Positions 1-46,971 of a stretch of 64,000 nucleotides of DNA are shown here, in pieces. The position numbers and the translations under genes are program-made. The DNA is from Hirundichthys speculiger (taxonomy: Eukaryota > Chordata > Actinopteri > Beloniformes > Exocoetidae). Positions within the stretch are counted from its first letter, which is position 1, and every line of letters begins with the position of its first letter. Location: contig JAGFBZ010000555.1 in NCBI GenBank assembly GCA_018398805.1, positions 62,001-126,000 on the forward strand, in the 5' to 3' direction. Below the pieces are notes generated by a model. That model was not told the DNA's origin and ran no database searches. It saw only the letters and a program-made list of their open reading frames with translations.

Positions 1-33341
<33,341 letters not shown>

Positions 33342-35910
33342 TATCCACAACGGGGAAAGTTGCAAAGAAAATCGTCCGATCGGAATGGACCCCTGTTCCG
33401 AATGAAAGCCAGCTCTGGCTATAATAATGTCTTTAGTTTCCCAGGCGATTCGGACTCCTTCTCAGCCATTCTGCTGACCTACAAAACACGAGAAAAACAC
33501 AACAAACCATCACTTTGATGCGTGATCTAACGGCGAGGGAACAAACTGTTGGAAACTGGTAGTTTTAAGGTATCTGCTCTTTCCAGTGAAAAGGCGGCCC
33601 AAACGCGCAATGACGCAGTTTGGAAAAACACTTCAAAAATTAAAAGCGGAATATTAGCTGCTCTCGACTAAGCTCGCGCGCGTTCTTAACGTTATACCCT
33701 AAATGCTGACACTAATGCGACTTTAACTTATATTTATAATTTTATGATCTGATGCCGCTGCGAACCGAGCAGGCGGCCGACCTGGAGCTGCGCTTCCCGG
33801 AGGAACGGCCAGGAGAGGAGCGGCCGCCATGAAAAGCCCCGCCGACCCCGCGGTACAAACGCAAAACGGACAATATACAAGTACAATATTCTGTCTTTGC
33901 TTCTTCTTCTTCTCTTTTTTTGTGTTCAGATGATCCAGCTGTTTTTTTTTCCTAAACACTAAAGAAAGCTATCTGGGCGACGGGTCGAGTGGCCGTGTAA
34001 ACCAATACACCATAAATACTAGAGGCGCATCAAATATATATTTCAAACGGGTTAAAAATAAATAAGCTTGCAAAAGCCTGCTTCATTAATCACCGGGGTT
34101 AGTGGTGTTTTGTTGCCCACATGCGAATTTAGGACGTGTTACTTCGCTGTGGACCATGGGTGCAAGAAATCAGAACCAAAGCTCCACATTTACAAACTAC
34201 AAACCGACGGTTTACGCACTATTATTATATTATAGTGCGTTTTATGCCATATATCGATAGATAATTCGCTTTTATTCAACGTCATTCAGCAAAAAAATTC
34301 GCTTGAATATGTAAAAGCTATATTTCAATAAATTCTGATTAGATACAACCCCCATTCGTGCGCATAATACACTTAAAAAATGCAAAAAAAAGTTACTTTA
34401 AGGAGCAGAAACATCTGCGACTTCACCATAAACAAGGAGATCAGAAAGGTGCATCTTGTGGAATCTACGCTTTTATCAACACATCGGCTAAAAAGTAAAG
34501 TCCGCCCCGTTTAAGCAATCTAAGTTACAAATCCGCGTTAAAGAATCTGGAAAAAGAAAAAGAAAACGTTAATGTCAACCTGCAAACGGCTGCAAGAAAA
34601 ATCTACACCGATGACTCGTGATATCCAGGCGGGCGGGATCTGAAGGGCTGGCTCTGAAAACACAATTAACCGAATTTTCCTTTAAATAAACAAATAAATA
34701 ACACGCGCGCATCCAAACCGGGACACAAATGTTGCCTGTGAACGTCCAGAAAGTGTCTCTGAAGGCTCGGCTGGGTCGGACTCGGGTCGCCTGTGGTCCC
34801 CGCGGCGCGGCGGCGGGCGGAGGAGCTCCGCGTTTCAGCCACGTTTCAAACTTTTCACGGTTCCACCGAAAGACGAGCAAAACTTTCTCCGAGCAAACGT
34901 CTCAAAAGAGTGGCGTTTCACACCAAACGCAGCACCTCCCAAAAAATCCAATATGTCGAATACAATCACCTCCGCCCTTTTTAGTCGCTTTTACATCTCA
35001 AAGTAGGTTTTAAACACGCCGATAACGTTTATATTTTCTTTGATGGGAGGGGAAAGAAAAAGGAACAAGGCGAACAAGAAATAACTATACATGTCGAGTG
35101 CTTACTTTAACGGGGAAAAAATGTCGGGGAAGGGGGTCTAAGATGCCAAACGTTTCTCAAAATCCGTCCAGGTTGCTGGGAAAACAGGAGTAGTCCATTA
35201 CAGGCTAGTCCGAAGGTAAACTGAGTGATAACTGGGGGGAGAGAAAGCCCCTGATGCGTCCTCCTCCTCCTCGGCAATGAAACGCAGCATTGTTGTACAA
35301 GCCCCGCCCATCTCCTTCACTACCACCCAACCCTGTACTGTTTCAAACAGCTGCTCTCTGATTGGCTGGGTTGACTGTCAATCAACGTCCGCAGTGTATT
35401 AAAAAAACGCACTCTGGCCCTCTGCCAGCACTATAAAACCAATTATGGTGCAAGGAGGTTGAGCAGTTTCAAGGTCCCCTCTCCCTTCAAGACTGCATGA
35501 TCTGTATTTTTTTTAGTATATGTGTGCGTGCGTGCGTGCGTGCGTGTGTGTGGAGGGGGGTCATTTTAAAGGCAATACCTTCTCCCATTTCCACATCGAT
35601 TATAGTGGATACTCAAAGACTGCTCACTGGGAATGTTTGAGGGCGTTGCAACCCTCGGAACGCTATTGTATATGTCTTTCGCGTGGACTCCAGTTTACAT
35701 TTACTCACCAGGAAACAGTGAATAATTAACTTGACCAATAAATTACTTTCTCCTAGCTTACTCCCCCTCCCCACGCCAATGTAGAGCAGACATACAACTC
35801 AAACCTTCAAAAACAAAATTCAGTTTAACATTTTTTTTAAACTGAACATTTTTTTGATGACCCACAGATAAACTTTACTTTTTGGAAACCACAGGTTAGG
35901 TGTTACATTA

Positions 35911-35938
35911 CTATATATATGTATATATATATATATAT
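35911..35938. repeat. TA microsatellite
   Basis: Short TA repeat with one G interruption in intergenic DNA. Confidence 0.9.
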
Positions 35939-36463
35939 GAGCGCAAACAGTTCTGTTGTCTAACGACATCCTATTCTCTGTAACAATCTTTTTGTTTTGT
36001 TTTGGTTTGTTTTGTTTTTTGCAGTATTATTTTTTTAATAATGCAGGTTAAAATACGGGAGATTTACGGGAAAATACTAATACGGGAGGACGGCGGGAGA
36101 GAAGAGTAAAATACTGGACTTTCCCACCCAAAATGGGATACTTGACAGGTATGATTTGGACCTGGAACTGACCCGACCCGAGTCTTTAGTGTCCGACCAC
36201 GAACTGAACCGAGATACCCCGAATAGAACCGAGATAATACAGCCCATAGTTGCTCATGTTAAAGTTGTCTAGCATTGAATAAAACTTGATTTTCTTACCT
36301 AAACGTTGTCTTCTTCTACCAGGTTCAGTTGCTACATAGGCTACGTGATGTAAACAACAATAAATACACGTCGTTATTTTCTTTGTGGATACAGATGCTA
36401 TTGGTAGCAACTGCTAACGCTAATAGCCTACATCGGTCAGGACGTATCGTAAATATGTTCTCT

Positions 36464-36565
36464 CATATACATATATATATATATATATATAGATATATAA
36501 TATAGATATATATATATATATATATATATATTTTTTATATTTTTTTTAATTTTTTTTATATAATT

Positions 36566-36653
<88 letters not shown>
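36464..36653. repeat. long AT/TA microsatellite, interrupted
   Basis: About 190 bases of nearly pure alternating A and T, with T-run interruptions near 36531-36560. Self-complementary and able to extrude cruciforms; likely unstable in length. Confidence 0.97.
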
Positions 36654-36655
<2 letters not shown>

Positions 36656-36767
36656 AAGTTGTTAATGTGCCCAGGCACTTATGGTTACAGGGAGAGTGAG
36701 CATGAGAAGTGTTGACAAGCAAACACAGAACCTAATATTCTGTGTCTAAATGTGTCATGTGTTTATT

Positions 36768-37034
36768 CGTTCCATCCATACATTATCCATACTCTTTAGT
36801 CCTATGCGGGGTCACGGGGATCTGCTAGAGTCTATCCCAGCTCTCCGAGGGTTAAAGGCAGGGGTACACCCCTGACAGGTCGCCAGTCCATCACAGGGCC
36901 ACATGTAGACAAACAACCACTCACAATCACACCAAGGGGCTATGTAGAATCACCTATTAACCTAACATCCATATCTTTGGACTGTGGGAGGAAGCTGGAG
37001 TACCCAAAGAAAACCCACGCAAGCATGGGGACAT
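36768..37034 (+). repeat. dispersed teleost repeat, copy B (longest copy)
   Basis: Starts CCATCCATACATTATCCATA and contains GACAGGTCGCCAGTCCATCA, TTAACCTAACATCCATAT, TTTGGACTGTGGGAGGAAGC and AAAACCCACGCAAGCATGGG. This word order defines a very common teleost interspersed repeat, probably the 3' region of a LINE. No coding. Confidence 0.8.
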
Positions 37035-39335
37035 TTGTTCATTCCATACAATTTATTATACACCATCAGAACCTTTATTGCTATATGTAAACTATACAAA
37101 TGCGTAGCCCCTGTGATTCAGGTAAGGCTGAATGATAATTTGCTGTAATGTCTGTAAAAAAGACGGATGCTCAGCATATCTCAGTGCTAGTTCATATAAG
37201 ATACACTTTATTACTCAGTTCTTATATCTGAGCTACATTTCAAAAGTACATTAAGGGAAACTCAGCACTGCAGAATCCACACTGCTGACTAGTGGTTGGG
37301 GGTGTAATTACAGAGTGACACAAACAATAATGCACAAGTATAAATGCTAAAGACAGTGGGTAGCTGCTCCACAGGTCCATAAATCAGACCGATCTATTTC
37401 TCTGCATAGAAGATATGTGATTGTATATTGATGATATCGTATAGTGAATTTATGGTGATAAATGTTGAGCATCAGTCATTTTTATAGACATTTCAGCAAA
37501 TTATCATTATACCAACTTGAAAACAATGAAAAGTAGCAGCGAGAAATAAGAATAAGGACAACTCTACTCAGCTGACATGTAGTTACATTTGGTGGTAGGT
37601 GGACATAAGGGCCTGGCATAACCTATGGCAGAGTTCACACCTACTGTGTAAGTACAGGGCCACTTAGACACAAGTACTGTACACAGTATTTGTGGAGAAA
37701 TTAAATGACCTGCATTCATTTGAAGTCACCTAAATAAGCATAACTAAGATCTTCACTGTGAAGTGCTTAAATTCTGCCTCAGATATCTGTGTTGTGATCT
37801 GAAAGGGGTATTTTCACAAATTTGCAAGTTCATAAAGTCAGTGTTTTTAATTTTCATCAAATAGCCTTAATGTCCTGCCATGGTAACTCACCTTGCCTCG
37901 GATTAAAAAAAAAAGTTAGATAATTAAGTTTTTATGTTTATTTGTTTTATTTATACATTTGAATTTGAACTTTGGCTTCACAAATCTGACCTGTTTGCTT
38001 CTCAAAGTGTTACAGATTCATGCATTACTGCAGATCATCATGCTGTTGTTTCATAAAGTAGGAGCCCCCAGAAGGGAGCACTGCTCAGGGCCCCTGAAAA
38101 GGCTAGAAACAGCCATGCATGCTATCAATCACACAACAGCACTTTGGGTCTGCACCCTGATTTGAGTGGACAAAAGCATCCTGCAAACATTTGGCCGGGA
38201 ATCAACTGAGACTAGTCATGGTTGTCGCCCTCGTGGTGGGGGCATTTTCGATCTCCGAAATCTATCTCTCAGCGAGGAATAATGCAATGTTCTCGGTATG
38301 CAAACGACATACCGAGAACGTGGTGAAGGTGAAGCGTTGCTGGGTATCCCCATATGCATAATCTGGGCCTAGTCCAAGTCTGAGCGGGGACAAACACATG
38401 TACATTTGCATGAGAAAAGAAGAAAAAGTACCGTAGCCGACTCATTTACTACTGTTATGTTAAAATTCAGAGGATGGCGTTATGGGGGTGGGGGTCAACC
38501 TTTGGTGTTAACCGAGGCTCTTAAAACTCTCTCATATGACCTCATTGTTTCTGACTTGCCCATTCATTTTTCTTTCAATACGTTTCTTTTGAAGTATACA
38601 GCACTGATAACGCGTTGCATAGTCGCAAAAATGTTGATTAGGAAAAAAAAAATCAGAGACGGTTTCAAGCTGCCCACAGTGTCCCTCCTCCTACGCCGTG
38701 TCGGTTTCAAGGCGCCCCTCCGATAGAGAAAAGGAAGCGCTCCGACAGAGACCAAATCGTTGAAGCGCAGGAGGCGCATTCAGGCGCCCCGGACGCAAGC
38801 TTACGGCAAAAACCGGGGAAATGTGGGGGTTTTTTTGCCCCCACCTGGACCACAAAAAGTGTTAGCGAGCTGAGCAAAAAAGACTAGGTCGAACCCTCAC
38901 CCCGCTGACCTGTCTGCTCGCAGCGCCCGCCACCCCCGACGGGACCCGGGGAGGGAATTACCAGGCGGAGATCAGAGCGATGTCCCGGACCGTCCGAGGG
39001 GACCAAGCCGGCCTTTGTTCTCCAAATCGCTCCGACTGGGAATTCAGACAATGCCTTCAAATTAGGGCCCTATTGTTGCCCTCTTTTCACCCCTGCGGGA
39101 GGGAGACAGGTTTCACCTTCTTGTTGTTTTTCTTGTCTATAGTTCCGAGGCTTTCATGAGGTTATTTTCACTTTGAGATGGGTAGCCTTTAGGTGTGAGG
39201 GTGACATTCATAACAATTCTATCAAACATCTTAGTCATGAGTTTCTTCATGCATTTCTTTTTCATTTGGTAGTCCCAACATATTGTGATATACACATAGA
39301 TTTTTTAAATGGCCATAATACGTAACATAAAATCA

Positions 39336-39364
39336 ATGTATTATGGTACAGTCATAATATTGTC

Positions 39365-39430
<66 letters not shown>

Positions 39431-39471
39431 GGCAATATTATGACTGTTACTATGACTCTACCATAATACAT
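39336..39471. repeat. inverted repeat with TA microsatellite in its centre
   Basis: Left arm 39336-39362 and right arm about 39433-39471 are inverted copies (TGTATTATGGTA with CAGTCATAATATTG against CAATATTATGAC and CCATAATACA), the right arm carrying an extra 14 bases. Between them lies about 60 bases of pure TA (39366-39428). Looks like a palindromic MITE whose TA centre has expanded. Confidence 0.75.
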
Positions 39472-39982
39472 ATATACACACATACACATATGGCTTTGGG
39501 TGCACATTCACTTGGTCATTTTTAAGCATTTTTACCTTTTATGTGGCATGTTAGTGCATTTAAATGACATTCAGAGAGGTTTGGAAGTGTGGCTCACAAG
39601 ACAGGGTGTCATTCCCCAGCCATAACCTACAATATAATGAGTAGTTGAAAAATTATTTGCCGTGTTATCACAGCGTTTTGAGAGCAGGCTGTCATGGTTC
39701 TCCATCACAAACATAAAATCTCCTTTCTTTGAGGACAGGCTGTTCACATGGGTGTGTCACTGCAGGATCAAATGGGGATGTGTGTTAGATTGTATGTTGT
39801 TTTTGTAATACTTCAGCCTCAACCAGTTTATTTGAGGATGATGGTAACCTTTCTACCATTAGAGAGGCTGTTGCAGAAAAGCAACCCCACTGAAAACCAC
39901 TACAAATATAAAATACTGGCAAATCGGTTGTACACTTAATACATTTTTTCCACTCTGAAATCAACTGTTTTTACTCCTTGTC

Positions 39983-40054
39983 ATTCAATTCAATTCAATT
40001 TTATTTGTATAGTCTGTTACAATGTCAATTGTCTCTAAGTGCTTTACAGAGACC
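39983..40054 (+). repeat. dispersed repeat family 2, copy 1
   Basis: Reads TTCAATTCAATTTTATTTGT then ATAG and ends TAAGTGCTTTACAGAG. A second copy in this window at 50821-50889 shares most positions. This is a common teleost interspersed sequence; class not determined. Confidence 0.75.
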
Positions 40055-41532
40055 CAGAGCATGACCCCCGAGCAAATATCATTAACTGAAAATATAATGA
40101 AGGCATCTGCCGTGTTAGTTTTCTTGTCCATGTCTTATATTAACCCGAACACCATAACTCACACCAACCTCCGGCTGTGTGGCCGTCCAACTATCAGAGC
40201 TGGGATTTGGGTTAATTGTGTCCTGTCTGTTGAAGGATCAGATACACGACTGGGTTTGCCTATCGATTTTTTTTATCCCGTCTGATAGATACATTAACCC
40301 ACAGGAGATTCTGAGGGATTCAGGCTTCTATGGAGAGGAGAAAGATGCATAACACAGAAACATGTCCTCTAGAACACATCCCCTCTTGGGGTAATCTTCA
40401 GCTGGAACACTCTAATTCTCCAAATGAGCCACTGAGAGTCAACAACAGTGATAATAATAAAGTCCAAGGACTACATGACCCCTTTGCGAAGTGCTCTCTT
40501 GCGTGCAGACACACAGCCGAGTGCGCCTGCTCACCATACCATGTCTGGTGCTCTTCACAAGTATTGTACTGTCACTGAAGCAACCGCTACTATTAAGCAA
40601 CACGAAAACATATATTTGTCAAGAAACCTAACTGCTGTATCATGTTTTCAGATGAACCACAAAAAAAGCATGCAAAGACAAACACACACGTAATAAAAAT
40701 ACCACTCAGATTTTTGTGGCTGTCATCAACACACCCACACACCAACCCCCCACTCAAGGCACTCATAGACACACAGCTCTCAGGGGGGACCTGCCAGTCA
40801 TCTGAAAGTGCCCTGCAGGGTTTTATGATGGCCGTTTGTGAGGAGGGAGGAGCTGTGGTGGGGGGGGTTCAGAAGTTTTCCACTGGAGGACAAGCAGCAG
40901 CTGGCTGAAGACACACCGGCCTGACAGGCATGCAACTGCAAGCAAAGTATTCAGCTTCACGCATGATTTTAGGCCTGCAGAAGAAAGTCATTTTTTTTAA
41001 AGGGTAATTTCTGGTTTTGGTTTTATAGTTTCAATAAAATGAACTGTTTGTCAACTGTGCATGGAGGGTATTTTTGGTGTCTGTGTCTGACTCATGGGGT
41101 TCTGAGAAGTCAGGCTTTTTCTTGAGAAAAACCATCTAGCCTCACCACAACCATAGAGGAAAACACACTGGTGCAGCGCACACATTCTGCTGAGTAACGG
41201 CTCATCTGGGAAATATCAGAGCCACTGAACTTTCAAAGTTTATGTCCCATGGACATACATGCCAGGATTGTGGAAGAAAAAAAAAAGGGAGCCACGCAGC
41301 CAGTTTTTAAAGCTGTTCCTGCACAATTTGACAGCTTTTATTACTTTAAGATATATAAGGGTTACACACTGAAATTAGAAATGAAACTAAAATCACTCTT
41401 AGGAATTTAGAAAGAATATCTGCTACATTTGAATTTGATTTGTTATTCTCTACTGGCCCCTTTCTGTCAGCAGTGGTAGCCCTCCATTTGATTTCATCCA
41501 GTTTATCTGACCACCAGATTCATGTGGTACAA

Positions 41533-42739
41533 TAGCACCACCTGCTGGTGGAAGAGTAGAGCTGCACACCTGATGACCGACTAATGGAGCCGCTAGTAAA
41601 TGGAGGAGCACAATAAGCCTCGTTCACTGACATATTGGTCCCCCACCGAGTCATTTCTCAGGGGAATACATTGTGCTGTAATATCCATTTATGAATAGCC
41701 ATTCACCAATGCCTGCACAGGTCACACACATATTGGCGTGTGCACAATAACAGGGAAGTACAGAAGTACAGAAAAAAAATGGAATATAAATGAGCTCACA
41801 TTATACACCACACACACGAGCACCGATTCCCTAGCAGTGAGTGTTTTGCTGGCGTGGCAGTAAAAGGATATCAGAAGGAAGCAGTCTCAGCAGAATCACA
41901 GGGGTGGAGTGAAGGTGGTGGTGGGGACTGCAGTGAGATGGAGTAAATTTCCAATATCAAACACACTTGATCTTCATTCTGTGAGTGCACCATCATTACA
42001 GGTTTACATTCAGCCTGAAGAACATCTAAATGAATTAACTTGCTAGTTGTTAATTCTGTTTGCATGTACACAGGTCTATATCTCCCCCAAGTCAGAATAC
42101 TCCATGAAACCGGGACAGCCTGATTAATGGAGGCAGTGCTAACTGGTTAGCACTGGATTTATGGCATCACACAAACAGGATACATTCAGAGCACACAGAT
42201 GGGACTGCTTCCTCTACCCTGGAACATCCAACATAATATTCCATCTCTAATTTATAGATATGAGGATCCACTTTGGACAAGTCCACAGGAAATGGGCTTG
42301 TATCAGGATCTTGTCTTACAATTCAGTTTCTTTGCCATACTGAACTATTCACCTACACAAGTCTGACACCCAAATGAAATTAGGATGTTAAGTCACATTT
42401 CACAAGGGAGTTTAAAAAGCACTGTATTAGCTCCGAGTAAGACTACAATACGTGAAAACCTAATTTCAGCCATCAGCGCCCTCTGCTGTCCACACTATGC
42501 AACTACCGAATAGCTGAAAGCATTTACAGAAAGTGGCAACTATGGAGGTCTACTGAACATTAACGGTGGAACTATAAGATGGAAGTCAAATATGCCTGCA
42601 CAGGTTTGATTGGTTCTTGAGGACCAAGTTTTTCCAGCCTTCAAAGAGTATACATTACCAAACTTCAGTATAGCAGATGAAGACCACTTAAGTCTCTGGG
42701 GGGGGATTTAAAAAATAAAATGGGAGCCCCCTGCTGGGA
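41533..42739 (-). promoter_or_regulatory. three CTCF-like motifs, possible insulator
   Basis: Minus-strand matches to the CTCF core: CCACCAGCAGGTGGTGC (within 41533-41551), ACAGCAGAGGGCGC (42474-42489) and CCCAGCAGGGGGCTC (42724-42739). All three point the same way and lie within 1.5 kb of the actb 3' end. Motif recognition is by eye; occupancy is inference. Confidence 0.45.
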
Positions 42740-42989
42740 CACCTCATACCATATTGAGGCAACCTACAATTTCCATTAAGATACTAGCTTTTAAACTAGA
42801 AGTTACATTTTACAAGTAAACATTTAGGAAGCATTTTACAAATCAGATTTTAAAACAAAGTTAATTTGTTGAGCTGCTAGTGAGACATGCTGCAAATACA
42901 CTAGAATTCAACATATAAACACCAATCCATCTCATTCTGAACTGATGAAGCTTTATGAAAAATGTTCAAAATACACAAGACACTCAGAC

Positions 42990-43623
42990 ATCAAGTCGGA
43001 ACACATGTGCACTTTATTGGGATTGTTTAGTCAGTGTACAGGTTGGCCCCACTGGTCTGGCACCCCATCATTTCAAGACCCCTAGCCCCACCACCCCAGG
43101 GATGAAACCTCAACAAGGGGGAAGGAGGTCATGACTGGGCTTTGCATCAAAAGAAAATAAAAATTAACATGACCGATATTTAAGGCTGAAAGTACAAAAA
43201 ACCCAGACAAATTTACATACAAGCAATACTACACCCATGTTTAAGTATGCGCAACCACTGGGCAGCCTTCACAGAGGCAAATACGTCTGAACAATGCAGT
43301 TAACATTTGGAATCCTGTGTTTGAAGAATGCAGTTAAACATTTGGAATGACTCAAAGAAAACACAAGTACATTTAAGTCCCCAGATGCAACTGCAGAACC
43401 CTGGGGTGTTTAAACCTAGCCAAAAAAAAAAGAAACCATTACCATCTCCTTCATTGTTCCAGTTTTTTAAATCCTGAGTCAAGCGCCAAAAATAACTGAA
43501 GCCATGCCAATGAGTTGGTCATCTAGGCTCTGTGCCTGAATGTGTATGAGAAATGTGTGGTGTGGTTGTTTTGCACAGAGCTGAAGTTGTTGGGCGTTTG
43601 GCTGGGGAGGAGGAACAGTCTGT
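42990..43623 (-). other. actb: actb 3'UTR
   Basis: About 620-630 bases. Directly after the stop is a zipcode-like ACAGACTGTTCC. Near 43459-43484 the transcript reads GCTTGACTCAGGATTT then AAAAAACTGG, the element conserved in vertebrate beta-actin 3'UTRs. AATAAA sits at 43018-43013, so cleavage is expected near 42990-43000. Confidence 0.85.
43013..43018 (-). terminator. actb: actb polyadenylation signal AATAAA
   Basis: Canonical hexamer on the minus strand, about 605 bases past the stop; no other canonical AATAAA of better placement was noticed in the 3'UTR. Confidence 0.85.
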
Positions 43624-46789
<3,166 letters not shown>

Positions 46790-46878
46790 CTTTGGGTGGG
46801 GGGGCTTTTCGCTTTAAGGGAACCGGTTTCAGGCAAATGATATCCCGCACAAGCTGTGTGTGACGGCGCTCAGAGTGA
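46790..46878 (-). other. actb: actb exon 1, non-coding 5'UTR
   Basis: Ends at donor AAAG|GTAAGT (last exon base 46790). The start is inferred as about 30 bases downstream of TATAAAA. No ATG-initiated long frame inside. Confidence 0.8.
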
Positions 46879-46901
46879 ATCTGTTAGCGGTGGGCGCTTA
46901 G

Positions 46902-46971
46902 TTTTATACCCCGCCAGTTGCCCGGCTGTAGCCATAAAAGGTAAACTTTCGGAATCGCGCTCTCTCATTGG
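46902..46971 (-). promoter_or_regulatory. actb: actb promoter: CCAAT, CArG and TATA boxes
   Basis: Minus-strand order is CCAAT (46971-46967), CArG box CCTTTTATGG (46941-46932) and TATAAAA (46908-46902), with the same order and spacing as known vertebrate beta-actin promoters. The CArG box fits CC(A/T)6GG exactly and should bind serum response factor with MRTF, linking transcription to the G-actin pool. Confidence 0.9.

Larger units (their letters stand above)
35271..42990. other. intergenic interval between tnrc18 promoter and actb 3' end
   Basis: About 7.7 kb with no supported coding exon. Holds TA microsatellites, interspersed repeat copies, a GC-rich island at 38.2-39.1 kb and three CTCF-like motifs at 41.5-42.8 kb. 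Human FBXL18, which lies between TNRC18 and ACTB, is not recognisable here. Confidence 0.75.

Noticed and set aside
38860..38905. tRNA-like A and B box words (TAGCGAGCTGAGC, GGTCGAACCC)
   Set aside because: The boxes are too close together, and no cloverleaf or acceptor stem could be drawn, so neither a tRNA nor a tRNA-derived SINE is supported.
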